From the NCBI RefSeq assembly GCF_015024225.1, contig NZ_JACJGM010000036.1, positions 1-59,681 of the forward strand: a stretch of DNA of 59,681 nt, written 5' to 3'. The DNA is from Nocardioides lijunqiniae. GTDB lineage: Bacteria > Actinomycetota > Actinomycetes > Propionibacteriales > Nocardioidaceae. Each line of letters starts with the position of its first letter. Position 1 is the first letter of the stretch. Under the pieces are notes generated by a model that worked only from the letters and a program-made list of their open reading frames with translations, was not told the DNA's origin and searched no databases. Below are positions 23,222-31,772 of this stretch, piece by piece. The position numbers and the translations under genes were made by a program.

Positions 23222-24465
23222 CAGATGGCTCCTTGGTCGAGGTCGGGCAGGTGGTGGCCCATGCGGTCGCGCTTGGTCAGCAGGTAGGCGAGGTTGTGGT
23301 CGTTGGGGTGCGGGGTGAGCGGGACCCGCTCGGCGACGCGGATGCCGAACTCCTCGAGGTTCGTCACCTTGTCGGGGTTGTTGGTCATCAGCCGCACGCT
23401 CTCGATCTTGAGGTCGCGCAGGACCTGCGTGGCGGTGCCGTAGTGGCGCGCGTCGGCCGGCAGCCCGAGGTCGAGGTTGGCGTCCACGGTGTCACGGCCG
23501 CCGTCCTGCAGCTGGTAGGCCTGCAGCTTGGCGACCAGGCCGATGCCGCGCCCCTCGTGGCCGCGCAGGTAGACCACCACGCCGCGGCCCTCGGCCACGA
23601 TGCGGTCGAGCGCCTCGTCGAGCTGCGGTCCGCAGTCGCACCGGTCGCTGCCGAACACGTCGCCCGTCAGGCACTCGGAGTGGACCCGGGTCAGGACCGG
23701 CTCGGAGCCGCCGACGTCGCCGTGGACCAGCGCGATGTGCTCGCTGCCGTCGACGGTGATCCGGTAGCCGTAGGCCGTGAAGTCGCCGTGCCGGGTGGGC
23801 AGCCGGGTCTCCGCGACGCGCTCCACGAGGTTCTCGTGGCGGCGCCGGTAGCGCACGAGGTCGTCGATGGAGATCATCGCGAGCCCGTGCTCGTCGGCGA
23901 AGGCGCGCAGCTCGGGCGCGCGCTTCATGGTGCCGTCGTCGTTGACGACCTCCACGAGGACGCCGGCGGGGGTGAGCCCGGCGAGCGTGGCGAGGTCGAC
24001 CGCGGCCTCGGTGTGGCCCCGGCGCACGAGGACCCCGCCCTCGCGGTAGCGCAGCGGGAAGACGTGGCCGGGCCGGGTGATCTCCCAGGGCTCGGTGGCG
24101 GAGTCGGCGAGCACCCGGGCCGTGTGGGCGCGGTCGGCGGCCGAGATGCCGGTGCTGACGCCGTCGCGCGCGTCGACCGAGATCGTGTACGCCGTGCGCA
24201 GCTTGTCCTTGTTGTGCGGGGTCATCAGGGGGATCTCGAGGCGGTCGAGCATGTCGGCGGGCATCGGGACGCAGATGACGCCGCTGGAGTAGCGGATCGT
24301 GAACGCCATCAGCTCCGGGGTGGCCTTGCTCGCGGCGAAGATGATGTCGCCCTCGTTCTCGCGGCCCTCGTCGTCCACGACGACGACCGCCTTGCCGGCC
24401 GCGATGTCGGCGATCGCGCGCTCGATGGTGTCCAGGCGTACCGACGCGTGCTGGTGCTCGCTCAT
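23221..24465 (-). CDS. ribBA: bifunctional 3,4-DHBP synthase / GTP cyclohydrolase II
   Basis: A 414-residue fusion making both riboflavin precursors. Residues 1-205 are DHBP synthase, with the acidic loop DDEGRENEGD (31-40) and HTEAAVDLA. Residues about 210-414 are GTP cyclohydrolase II with zinc ligands C265, C276 and C278 (HSECLTGDVFGSDRCDCG) and the GHEGRGIGLVAKLQAYQLQD segment. It overlaps ribE by 4 nt (ATGA) at its start and ribH by one base at its end. Both halves look intact. Confidence 0.96.
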   Translation of the reverse strand: MSEHQHASVRLDTIERAIADIAAGKAVVVVDDEGRENEGDIIFAASKATPELMAFTIRYSSGVICVPMPADMLDRLEIPLMTPHNKDKLRTAYTISVDARDGVSTGISAADRAHTARVLADSATEPWEITRPGHVFPLRYREGGVLVRRGHTEAAVDLATLAGLTPAGVLVEVVNDDGTMKRAPELRAFADEHGLAMISIDDLVRYRRRHENLVERVAETRLPTRHGDFTAYGYRITVDGSEHIALVHGDVGGSEPVLTRVHSECLTGDVFGSDRCDCGPQLDEALDRIVAEGRGVVVYLRGHEGRGIGLVAKLQAYQLQDGGRDTVDANLDLGLPADARHYGTATQVLRDLKIESVRLMTNNPDKVTNLEEFGIRVAERVPLTPHPNDHNLAYLLTKRDRMGHHLPDLDQGAI

Positions 24466-25097
24466 GACTGCTCCTTGCTGTGCTGCGGGTGTCCGGTGGA
24501 GGTCTGCTGGTAGGCCGCCAGGACCCTCTCGACGTGCTTGGCGATGATGTCGACCTCGAGGTTGACCCGGTCACCGGGCTGCCGGGAGCCCAGGGTGGTG
24601 CGGGCCAGGGTCTCGGGGATCAGGCTGACCGTGAACGTCTCCTCGCCCGCCTCGACCACGGTGAGGCTGACGCCGTCGACGGTGATCGAGCCCTTGTCCA
24701 CGAGGTAGCGCGAGAGCTGCGGCGGCATCGAGATCTCCACGACCTCCCAGTGCTCGCTGGGCGTGCGGCTGACGACGTGACCCACCCCGTCCACGTGACC
24801 CTGGACGATGTGGCCGCCGAGCCGCTTGTCCGCCGTCACGGCACGCTCGAGGTTGACCCGGTCGCCGGGGCGGACGCCCTGCAGGCTGGTCTTGTCGAGG
24901 GTCTCCTGCATCACGTCGGCGGTCCACTCCACGCCGTCGTGCGAGACGACCGTCAGGCAGCAGCCGTTGACGGAGATCGAGTCGCCGAGCCCGGCGTCGC
25001 TGAGGACGGTGGTGGCCGCCACGGTGAGGCGGATCGCGTCGCCCTGGTCCTCGACGGCGCTGACGGTGCCGAGCTCCTCGACGATTCCGGTGAACAT
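24462..25097 (-). CDS. ribE: riboflavin synthase (alpha subunit type)
   Basis: A 211-residue riboflavin synthase, which dismutates two lumazines to riboflavin. It shows the expected internal duplication: MFTGIVEELGTVSAV with DSISVNGCCLTVVSHDG in repeat one and GHIVQGHVDGVGHVVSR with GSITVDGVSLTVVEAGEE in repeat two. The C-terminus is a short trimerisation helix. It lies 1 nt after ribD and overlaps ribBA by 4 nt. The name ribC is used for the same enzyme in some genomes. Confidence 0.96.
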   Translation of the reverse strand: MFTGIVEELGTVSAVEDQGDAIRLTVAATTVLSDAGLGDSISVNGCCLTVVSHDGVEWTADVMQETLDKTSLQGVRPGDRVNLERAVTADKRLGGHIVQGHVDGVGHVVSRTPSEHWEVVEISMPPQLSRYLVDKGSITVDGVSLTVVEAGEETFTVSLIPETLARTTLGSRQPGDRVNLEVDIIAKHVERVLAAYQQTSTGHPQHSKEQS

Positions 25098-25098
25098 G

Positions 25099-26142
25099 TC
25101 AGGCTCCTTGCGGGGTCATGGTGGGTGTCGTAGGGGTCATGGTGATCCGGACGTTGGGCTCCTCGCCCTCGACGCCGGGCAGGACGGTGACGTCGGTGAC
25201 CCGGGGACGCAACGCCCCGGCGATGGTGGTGATTCCGAGGTCGGCGACGGCCGCCCGGCCGGAGCCGAGCAGCACCGGGGCGACGTAGGCCACGATCTCG
25301 TCGACCAGCCCCGCCGTCAGGAACGCCGCCGCCAGCGTCGGTCCGCCCTCCAGGAAGACGTGCTGACGGTCGAGGGCGAAGAGCTCGGCCAGCGCCGCGT
25401 GCGGGTCGCGGGTGCGCAGCTGGAGGTCGAGGCCGTGGTCCGGGAGGTCGCGCTCCCCCATCACCACCCGCAGCGGCTGCTGCTCGAGCGGCTGGTCGTG
25501 GTCGTCGCGCACGGTGAGCCTCGGGTGGTCGACGGCCACGGTGTTGGCGCCGACCAGCATCACGTCGCACCTGGCGCGGAGGCGGTGGGTGTCGCGGCGC
25601 GCCGCCGTGCCGGAGACCCAGCGCGAGGTGCCGTCGGCCGCGGCGCTGCGCCCGTCGAGCGTGGTCGCGAACTTCCAGGTCACGAACGGGCGCTGCTCGC
25701 GCTGGGCGAGGCGGTAGACCGCGGCGAGCGCGTCGGCCTCGGCCGCCATCAGGCCGGGCTCGACCTCGATGCCCGCGGCCTCGAGCCGGGCCCGTCCGCC
25801 AGCGGCGACGGGGTTGGCGTCGGTCTCGGCGTAGACCACGCGCCGGACCCCGGCCGCGACCAGCGCCTCGGTGCACGGACCGGTGCGGCCGGTGTGGTTG
25901 CACGGCTCGAGCGTCACGACCGCCGTGGTGCCGCGCGCGGCGTCGCCGGCCCGGGCCAGCGCGTCGGCCTCCGCGTGCGGCGTGCCGGGCCCGCGGTGGT
26001 GCCCCTCGGCCACCGTGGAGCCGTCGTCGGCGAGCAGCACGCACCCGACGCGTCGGGTGTCGGCGACCATCGGCACCGCGGGCGTGGCCGCGAGCTCGAG
26101 CGCGCGCGTCATCGCCGCCTGCTCGGCCGCCGTGAAAGTCAT
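25099..26142 (-). CDS. ribD: bifunctional riboflavin deaminase/reductase
   Basis: A 347-residue RibD for the second and third steps from GTP. The deaminase domain has zinc-site H56-A-E58 and PCNHTGRTGPC with C81 and C90. The reductase domain starts near residue 150 (PFVTWKFATTLDGRSAAADG) and has VGANTVAVDHPRLTVR and VFLEGGPTLAAAFL. It is the first gene of ribD-ribE-ribBA-ribH and lies 79 nt downstream of an FMN riboswitch, whose state should set its expression. Confidence 0.96.
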   Translation of the reverse strand: MTFTAAEQAAMTRALELAATPAVPMVADTRRVGCVLLADDGSTVAEGHHRGPGTPHAEADALARAGDAARGTTAVVTLEPCNHTGRTGPCTEALVAAGVRRVVYAETDANPVAAGGRARLEAAGIEVEPGLMAAEADALAAVYRLAQREQRPFVTWKFATTLDGRSAAADGTSRWVSGTAARRDTHRLRARCDVMLVGANTVAVDHPRLTVRDDHDQPLEQQPLRVVMGERDLPDHGLDLQLRTRDPHAALAELFALDRQHVFLEGGPTLAAAFLTAGLVDEIVAYVAPVLLGSGRAAVADLGITTIAGALRPRVTDVTVLPGVEGEEPNVRITMTPTTPTMTPQGA

Positions 26143-26221
26143 GTCCTGCCCTCGGGTCCGTACGCGGACTCCGGGGACGGCGACGCCCGGCGCACCACCT
26201 GCTCGTGCGTCGACGTCACCT

Positions 26222-26376
26222 GCGTGCGCTTCCCATCCGGACTTTCACCGTCGGTCCAGGACTCACACCTGGTCAACCGGTCACTGGCGGTGACCGGGTC
26301 GCGGACTGCCGAGCGAGGCGCGGACGCCTCGAACGGTTCACCGCCGGCTCGGAATTACACCGACCCCAGAGCACGC
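26222..26376 (-). ncRNA. FMN riboswitch (RFN element)
   Basis: On the minus strand the six-stem RFN consensus is readable. P1 pairs GCGTGC (26371-26376) with GCACGC (26222-26227). The element contains GGGGTCGGTGTAATTCC, GAGCCGGCGGT, AGTCCGCGACCCG, TTGACCAGGTGTGAGTCCTG, GACCGACGGTGAAAGTCC and GGATGGGAAG in order. The 79 nt to the ribD ATG would be the expression platform. No obvious U-tract terminator is present, so translational control is more likely. Confidence 0.95.
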
Positions 26377-26438
26377 GAGTGGTTAGCTCGTCGAGGACAA
26401 GCCTGCCACATCCGCGCGACGACGCGTCGAGATGCTCA

Positions 26439-26891
26439 TCACGTGATCTTCTCGACCGGCCGCGCGTCGTACGCCGCTCGCTGCTCCAGCACCTCGGCCA
26501 CGTGGGTCTCCGCCCAGCCCTTGAGGGCACGCATCGTGACGTGCAGGGACAGGCCGAGGTCGGTGAGCTCGTAGGAGACGGTGACCGGCACGGTCGCCAC
26601 GACCGAACGGGTCACGAGGCCGTCACGCTCCAGGGAGCGGAGCGTCTGGGTGAGCATCTTGGGGCTGACGCCCGCGACCTGGCGCAGGAGCTCGGAGTAG
26701 CGCATCGCCCGGGGTGTGCCCTCCTCGGCCGAGGGCTGCGGGAACGAGCCACCGCCCAAGGCGCACAGCAGCAGGCCCACCCACTTGTCCGAGACCCGGT
26801 CCAGGAGCTGGCGGCTCGGACAGACCGCGAGGAAGGCGTCGAACTCGGTCCTCGCCTGTGCCCGCCTCTGTGCCGCCGTGGTCGTCGCCAT
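26439..26891 (-). CDS. HxlR-family winged-helix transcriptional regulator
   Basis: A 150-residue HxlR/MarR-like regulator. The signature Cys is in FLAVCPSRQLLDRVSDKWVG, followed by the HTH region RYSELLRQVAGVSPKMLTQT and LRSLERDGLVTRSVV, then the wing VSYELTDLGLSL. The ATG at 26891 starts MATTTAAQRRAQ; an upstream in-frame start at 26927 is less likely. It is divergent from the aldo/keto reductase at 27023, the usual target arrangement for HxlR proteins responding to electrophiles or redox stress through the cysteine. Confidence 0.9.
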   Translation of the reverse strand: MATTTAAQRRAQARTEFDAFLAVCPSRQLLDRVSDKWVGLLLCALGGGSFPQPSAEEGTPRAMRYSELLRQVAGVSPKMLTQTLRSLERDGLVTRSVVATVPVTVSYELTDLGLSLHVTMRALKGWAETHVAEVLEQRAAYDARPVEKIT

Positions 26892-26952
26892 CGCGCTCTC
26901 CCTCCGTCGGCCGCCACCGGTGACCAACGCACTCTCGAGTGCCTACTTCCCG

Positions 26953-26990
26953 ATGGTGAGCAACTCTCCCATGGTGAGAGGGCCGGTGAG
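26953..26990. promoter_or_regulatory. repeated ATGGTGAG words in the HxlR/AKR divergent promoter
   Basis: ATGGTGAG occurs at 26953-26960 and 26971-26978 (18-bp period), and the core GGTGAG again at 26985-26990. These direct repeats lie between the divergent starts and are candidate HxlR binding sites. Confidence 0.45.
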
Positions 26991-27022
26991 CGAACGCCCA
27001 CCCAGACCGAGAGGCTCCATCC

Positions 27023-27916
27023 TTGAACACGTCGCACGCCCCCCTCGCCGAGAAGACCCTTCCCGGCGGCTCCTGGTCGCTGGGCGACCTGACCGTGTCC
27101 CGCTTCGGCTACGGCGCCATGCAGCTGGCCGGCCCGTGGGTCATGGGTCCCCCTGCCGACCACGCCGGCGCGCTGGCGGTCCTGCGGGACGCCGTCGAGC
27201 TGGGCATCACCCACATCGACACCAGCGAGGCCTACGGGCCGCACGTCACCAACCGCCTGATCCGCGAGGCGCTCCACCCCTATCCCGAGTCGCTGCACCT
27301 GGTGACCAAGGTGGGCGCGACGCGCGACGCCCAGGGTGGCTGGCCGACCGCCCGGGAGCCCGAGGACCTGCGGCGCGCCGTCCACGAGAACCTCGACACC
27401 CTCGGGATCGAGGTGCTTGACGTCGTCAACCTCCGCCTCGGCGACGCCGAGGGCCCCCGGCCCGGATCGCTTGCCGCGGCCTTCGAGGCGCTGGCAGTTC
27501 TGCAGCAGGAGGGACTCGTCCGCCACCTCGGGGTCAGCAACGCCACGGACGAGCAGGTCGCCGAGGCCCAGTCGATCGCGCCGATCGTGTGCGTGCAGAA
27601 CATGTACAACCTCGCCCACCGCCACGACGACGCCCTCGTCGACCGCCTCGCCGAGCAGGGCGTCGCCTACGTGCCGTTCTTCCCGCTGGGCGGGTTCAGC
27701 CCCCTGCAGTCCGCCGCCCTCTCCACGGTGGCCGCCCGCCTGGACGCCACCCCGATGTCGGTCGCCCTCGCCTGGCTGCTCCAGCGCTCGCACAACATCC
27801 TGCTGATCCCCGGCACCTCCTCGACCGCCCACCTGCGCGAGAACGTCGTGGGCGCCGGGCTGAGCCTCTCCCCCGACGACCTGCGCGAGCTGGACACGAT
27901 CGGCCGGCACGCCTGA
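27023..27916 (+). CDS. aldo/keto reductase
   Basis: A 297-residue AKR of NADPH-dependent (beta/alpha)8 type. Catalytic Asp and Tyr are in HIDTSEAYGPHVTNR and Lys in LHLVTKVGATRD. The usual catalytic His strand reads VLDVVNLRLGD, so Arg occupies the His position, as in a subgroup I recall as pyridoxine dehydrogenase/pyridoxal-reductase-like. HLGVSNATDEQVAEAQ and ILLIPGTSSTAHLRENV are the cofactor-binding segments. The start is TTG at 27023 (MNTSHAPLAEKTLPGGSWSL), with GAGGCT upstream. It is paired with the divergent HxlR regulator. Confidence 0.9.
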   Translation: MNTSHAPLAEKTLPGGSWSLGDLTVSRFGYGAMQLAGPWVMGPPADHAGALAVLRDAVELGITHIDTSEAYGPHVTNRLIREALHPYPESLHLVTKVGATRDAQGGWPTAREPEDLRRAVHENLDTLGIEVLDVVNLRLGDAEGPRPGSLAAAFEALAVLQQEGLVRHLGVSNATDEQVAEAQSIAPIVCVQNMYNLAHRHDDALVDRLAEQGVAYVPFFPLGGFSPLQSAALSTVAARLDATPMSVALAWLLQRSHNILLIPGTSSTAHLRENVVGAGLSLSPDDLRELDTIGRHA

Positions 27917-27917
27917 C

Positions 27918-27932
27918 GGTCCCCTAGGGACC
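27918..27932 (+). terminator. small hairpin after the aldo/keto reductase gene
   Basis: GGTCCC-CTA-GGGACC begins 2 nt after the stop codon: a 6-bp perfect stem with a 3-nt loop and no U-tract. It probably assists termination or stabilises the mRNA end. Confidence 0.5.
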
Positions 27933-28004
27933 GGGCACCAGCATCGGCAGTCGGGCCGACTGCAGCCCGCCGCGAACGCCGGCCAGGGCCGGACCTCGGC
28001 GGAG

Positions 28005-28057
28005 GTTCTGGGCCTTTCCCTGACGTTCTGGGCCGTTGTTTGGCCCCAGAACGTCAG
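28005..28057. repeat. nested GTTCTGGGCC repeat with long inverted repeat (terminator-like)
   Basis: GTTCTGGGCC occurs at 28005-28014 and again at 28025-28034, 20 bp apart. The second copy is the left arm of a hairpin: 28020-28034 pairs with 28042-28057 (15 bp, one bulged C) around GTTGTTT. A GCTTTT run follows at 28058-28063. It lies between convergent genes (AKR and rpe) and may be a bidirectional terminator, a dispersed intergenic repeat, or both. The three related words suggest a mobile or amplified element rather than a simple terminator. Confidence 0.6.
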
Positions 28058-28088
28058 GCTTTTCAGCATCTGCTGGTAATCCTGCCGC

Positions 28089-28751
28089 TCAGGCGCGGAC
28101 GGCCTCCGCCGCGGCGCGCAGCTCGGCCACCATGCGGTCGGGGTCGTCCGCGGAGTAGACGGCCGAGCCGGCGACGAAGGTGTCGGCGCCGGCCTCGGCG
28201 CAGCGCTCGATGGTCTCGAGGGAGACACCGCCGTCGACCTGGAGCCAGGTCTCGATGCCGTGCCGGTCGAGCATGGCCCGGGCGGCGCGGATCTTGGGCA
28301 GGCACAGGTCCAGGAACCTCTGGCCTCCGAAGCCGGGCTCGACGGTCATGATGAGGAGCATGTCGAGCTCGGGGAGCAGCTCCTCGTAGGGCTCGATCGG
28401 GGTGGCGGGCCGCAGCGCCATGCTGGCCCGGGCGCCGCCCGCACGGATCTCGCGGGCGAGCCGCACCGGGGCCTTCGCGGCCTCGACGTGGAAGGTGACC
28501 GACGCGGCACCGGCCTCGACGTACGCCGCGGCGTTGCGGTCGGCGTCCTCGATCATCAGGTGGGCGTCGATCGGGAGGTCGGTGGAGCGGGCCAGCGCCT
28601 CCACCATGGTCGGGCCCAGCGTGAGGTTGGGGACGAAGTGGTTGTCCATCACGTCCACGTGCACCCAGTCGGCGCCCGGGATGCGTGACACCTCCTCGCC
28701 GAGCCTGGCGAAGTCGGCGTTGAGGATGCTCGGCGTGATCTGGATTCCCAC
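28089..28751 (-). CDS. rpe: ribulose-phosphate 3-epimerase
   Basis: A 220-residue TIM-barrel enzyme of the pentose phosphate pathway interconverting ribulose-5-P and xylulose-5-P. ITPSILNADFARLGEEV, DWVHVDVMDNHFVPNLTLGP, IDAHLMIED, MTVEPGFGGQRF and QVDGGVSLETIERCAEAGAD carry the metal-binding His/Asp residues. The start is GTG at 28751 with TAGGAT 6 nt upstream and no Shine-Dalgarno. Ribulose-5-P is also the RibB substrate, which may explain linkage to the rib operon. Confidence 0.96.
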   Translation of the reverse strand: MGIQITPSILNADFARLGEEVSRIPGADWVHVDVMDNHFVPNLTLGPTMVEALARSTDLPIDAHLMIEDADRNAAAYVEAGAASVTFHVEAAKAPVRLAREIRAGGARASMALRPATPIEPYEELLPELDMLLIMTVEPGFGGQRFLDLCLPKIRAARAMLDRHGIETWLQVDGGVSLETIERCAEAGADTFVAGSAVYSADDPDRMVAELRAAAEAVRA

Positions 28752-28757
28752 GCGCCG

Positions 28758-28763
28758 ATCCTA
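28758..28763 (-). promoter_or_regulatory. -10 box for leaderless rpe mRNA
   Basis: TAGGAT on the minus strand, 6 nt before the rpe GTG at 28751. Confidence 0.55.
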
Positions 28764-28866
28764 GGGCTCACGGGTCGGCGCGGCGCTCGACAGCCCCGCA
28801 TGCGGGAGGCAGGGTGGGGCACCGACCAGCATCCACGCCGGACACCCTCACTCGGGAGGCACCTCG

Positions 28867-30765
28867 ATGAACCGCCCGCTCCACCGTCCCCTGTCCCGGT
28901 CCACGGCCGCGCTCTCCGCGTTCGCGCTCGCCGCCGGCCTCGCCGCCACCTCGACCGGCCAGGCCACCGCGTTGTCGGACGACCCGGCGGCCGAGCGCGG
29001 CCAGGACGCCCGCACGAGCGTGCACCCGCCGGTGCGCCCCCCGGCGAAGACGGCGACCAGCCGCGGATACGGCGGCGCGGTGTCCAGCGTCGACCCCTAC
29101 GCCAGCAAGGTCGGCCTGGCCGTCCTGCGGCGTGGCGGCAACGCGACCGACGCGGCGGTCGCCATGGCCTCGGCGCTCGGCGTGACCGAGCCCTACAGCG
29201 CGGGCGTGGGAGGCGGCGGCTACTTCGTCCACTACGACGCCCGCACCAAGCGGGTGCAGACCATCGACGGCCGCGAGACCGCGCCGCGCGCGATGCGTCG
29301 TGACGCCTTCATCGACCCTGCCACCGGCGACCCCTACCCGTTCACCCCCGAGCTGGTGACCAGCGGCGTCTCGGTCGGCACCCCCGGCACCCCCGCCACC
29401 TGGCAGCGCGCCCTGCGCAAGTGGGGCACCTGGTCCCTGACGAGGACGCTGGCGCCCTCCATCCGGCTGGCCCGGCAGGGCTTCCGCGTCGACGGCACGT
29501 TCCGCCAGCAGACCGAGGACAACCGCGAGCGGTTCCAGGCGTTCCCCGCCACCCGCCGGCTGTTCCTGCCGAAGGGCCGTCTGCCCCGCGTCGGCTCGAC
29601 GTTCCGCAACCCCGACCTCGCTCGGACGCTGGAGCGGCTCGCGCGCCTCGGCGTGCGCGACGGCTTCTACCGCGGTCCCCTGGCGCGCCAGATCGCCCGG
29701 ACCGTGCAGCGTCCGCCGAAGAGCCCCAGCACCACCCTCCCCGTGCCGCGCGGGTCCCTGTCGGTCCGCGACCTGCGTGACTACCGCGTGCGCGAGCAGC
29801 GCCCCACCAAGGTGCGCTACCGCGGCTACGACGTCTTCGGCATGGCGCCGTCCTCCAGCGGCGGGTCCACGGTCGGCGAGGCGCTGAACATCCTCGAGCG
29901 CTTCAACCTGCGCAAGATGGACGACGCCAAGGCCCTGCACCACTACCTCGAGGCGAGCGCGCTGGCGTTCGCCGACCGCGGCAAGTACGTCGGCGACCCC
30001 AGGCGCGTGAAGGTGCCGCTCGCCCGCCTGCTGAGCGACCGGTTCGCCGCCGAGCGCGCGTGCGCGATCGGCGGCACCGCCATCGCCAAGCCGACCGCCG
30101 CCGGCGACGTGCGCAGCTACGACGGCGTGTGCGGGCCGGTCAAGGACGGAGCCGTCGAGGCGGACACCGAGAACATCTCGACGACCAACCTGACCGTGGC
30201 CGACCGCTGGGGCAACGTCGTGGAGTACACCCTCACGATCGAGCAGACCGGCGGCTCCGGCATCGTCGTGCCCGGCAGGGGCTTCCTGCTCAACAACGAG
30301 CTGACGGACTTCTCGACCGTCTACGACGCGGCCGACCCCAACCGGATCCAGCCGGGCAAGCGGCCCCGCTCCTCGATGTCGCCCACGATCGTGCTGAAGA
30401 ACGGGCGTCCCTACCTCGCCCTGGGCTCCCCCGGCGGCTCGACCATCATCACCACCGTCCTGCAGATGCTGGTCAACCACCTCGACCGCGGGATGGGGCT
30501 GCCGGCCGCGATCGCGGCGCCGCGCGCCTCGCAGCGCAACACCGCGACGGTCACCGCCGAGCCCGACTTCATCGCCAGGTACGGCTCCCTGCTCGAGGGC
30601 ACCTACGGGCACGACCTGGTGCCGTCCGGCGACGGGCTCACCAGCGCCTCCGACATCGGCGCGGCGACCGCGATCCGCTTCCTGCGCGGCGGCCGGATGG
30701 TCGCGGTCGCCGAGCCGGACCGGCGCGGCGGCGGCGCCGCGTACGTCGTACGGCGCCGGCGCTAG
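28867..30765 (+). CDS. ggt: secreted gamma-glutamyltransferase
   Basis: A 632-residue Ntn-hydrolase precursor that cleaves or transfers gamma-glutamyl groups, for example from glutathione. It has an N-terminal signal peptide (about residues 1-35, hydrophobic Ala/Leu core). The large-subunit motif GGNATDAAVAMASALGVTEP is at 90-109. Autoprocessing should occur before T439 in ENISTTNLTVADRWGN. RPRSSMSPTIVLKNGRPYLA and GSPGGSTIITTVLQMLVNHL are small-subunit motifs. GGGAGG lies 6 nt upstream of the ATG. Low-molecular-weight thiols in actinobacteria are mainly mycothiol, so the physiological substrate is open. Confidence 0.94.
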   Translation: MNRPLHRPLSRSTAALSAFALAAGLAATSTGQATALSDDPAAERGQDARTSVHPPVRPPAKTATSRGYGGAVSSVDPYASKVGLAVLRRGGNATDAAVAMASALGVTEPYSAGVGGGGYFVHYDARTKRVQTIDGRETAPRAMRRDAFIDPATGDPYPFTPELVTSGVSVGTPGTPATWQRALRKWGTWSLTRTLAPSIRLARQGFRVDGTFRQQTEDNRERFQAFPATRRLFLPKGRLPRVGSTFRNPDLARTLERLARLGVRDGFYRGPLARQIARTVQRPPKSPSTTLPVPRGSLSVRDLRDYRVREQRPTKVRYRGYDVFGMAPSSSGGSTVGEALNILERFNLRKMDDAKALHHYLEASALAFADRGKYVGDPRRVKVPLARLLSDRFAAERACAIGGTAIAKPTAAGDVRSYDGVCGPVKDGAVEADTENISTTNLTVADRWGNVVEYTLTIEQTGGSGIVVPGRGFLLNNELTDFSTVYDAADPNRIQPGKRPRSSMSPTIVLKNGRPYLALGSPGGSTIITTVLQMLVNHLDRGMGLPAAIAAPRASQRNTATVTAEPDFIARYGSLLEGTYGHDLVPSGDGLTSASDIGAATAIRFLRGGRMVAVAEPDRRGGGAAYVVRRRR

Positions 30766-30796
30766 GCCTGATGTCGGGGCGGGGCCGGGCCGCGGG

Positions 30797-31765
30797 TCAC
30801 TCCGCGCCCGGCTCCTCCGGCGTCTCCTGGCCGTCGCGCTCGTCGCGGTCGGCCCACTCCAGGAGCGGCGCGATGTCGAAGACGTCGCCGTCGATGCCCC
30901 CGTGCAGGTCGCCCAGCTCGGCGAACCGGGGCGGCATCGTGACGATGGTGAAGTCGCGCGGGTCGCAGTCGTCGACCTCGTCCCAGCTGACCGGCGCCGA
31001 GACCCGGGCATCGGGCAGGCCGCGCACCGAGTAGGCCGCCGCGATGGTGTGGTCGCGGGCGTTCTGGTTGTAGTCGACGAAGAGCTGGTGGGGGTCGCGG
31101 TCCTTGCGCCACCAGGTGGTCGTGACGTCGTCGGGGGCGCGGCGCTCGACCTCGCGGGCGAACGCCAGCGCGGCGCGGCGCACCGCCTTGTGGCCGTGGT
31201 CGGGGCGGATCCGCACGTAGACGTGCATGCCCGACCCCCCACTGGTCTTGGGGTAGCCCACCGCCCCGAGCTCGTCGAGGACCTCGTGAGCCACGTGAGC
31301 GACGCGCTGGACCTGCGCGAAGTCCGAGAGCGGGCCGGGGTCGAGGTCGATGCGCCACTCGTCGGGGCTCTCGGGGTCCTCGCGGCGGCTGTTCCACGGG
31401 TGGAACTCCACCGTGGACATCTGCACCGCCCAGATCACGCTGCCCAGCTCGGTGACGCAGAGCTCGTCGGCGGTGCGGTTCCAGCGGGGGAAGTGCAGCC
31501 GGACTGTCTCCACCCAGGGCGGCGCGCCCTGCGGCAGCCGCTTCTGGTGGACCTTGTCGCCGGCCAGGCCCTTGGGGAAGCGGTGCAGCATGCACGGCCG
31601 CTCGTAGAGGGCGTTGACGATCCCGGGGCCGACCGCGAGGTAGTAGTCGACGAGGTCGGCCTTGGTGGCGCCGGTCTCGGGGAAGTAGACGCGGTCGGGG
31701 TTGCTGACCCGGATCACCCGGTCGTCCACCTCGATCTCGATGGAGGGGGACGAGGCTGCGGCCAT
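30797..31765 (-). CDS. stand-alone LigD polymerase-domain protein (NHEJ-type primase-polymerase)
   Basis: A 322-residue AEP-superfamily polymerase as found in the LigD PolDom used in Ku-dependent end joining. RVSNPDRVYFPETGATKADL is the 5'-phosphate-binding start. The catalytic Asp pair is in WRIDLDPGP, with KTSGGSGMHVYVRI and the third Asp region FVDYNQNARDHTIAAAYSVR. Ligase and phosphoesterase domains are absent and no ku gene is nearby. TAGGGT 7 nt before the ATG points to a leaderless mRNA. It may act in repair or stress-related gap filling with a separate ligase. Confidence 0.92.
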   Translation of the reverse strand: MAAASSPSIEIEVDDRVIRVSNPDRVYFPETGATKADLVDYYLAVGPGIVNALYERPCMLHRFPKGLAGDKVHQKRLPQGAPPWVETVRLHFPRWNRTADELCVTELGSVIWAVQMSTVEFHPWNSRREDPESPDEWRIDLDPGPLSDFAQVQRVAHVAHEVLDELGAVGYPKTSGGSGMHVYVRIRPDHGHKAVRRAALAFAREVERRAPDDVTTTWWRKDRDPHQLFVDYNQNARDHTIAAAYSVRGLPDARVSAPVSWDEVDDCDPRDFTIVTMPPRFAELGDLHGGIDGDVFDIAPLLEWADRDERDGQETPEEPGAE

Positions 31766-31772
31766 GGGTCAG

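Noticed and set aside
24808..26574. Long plus-strand frame across ribE, ribD and the riboswitch
   Set aside because: It runs antisense through three well-defined elements and has no recognisable protein features.
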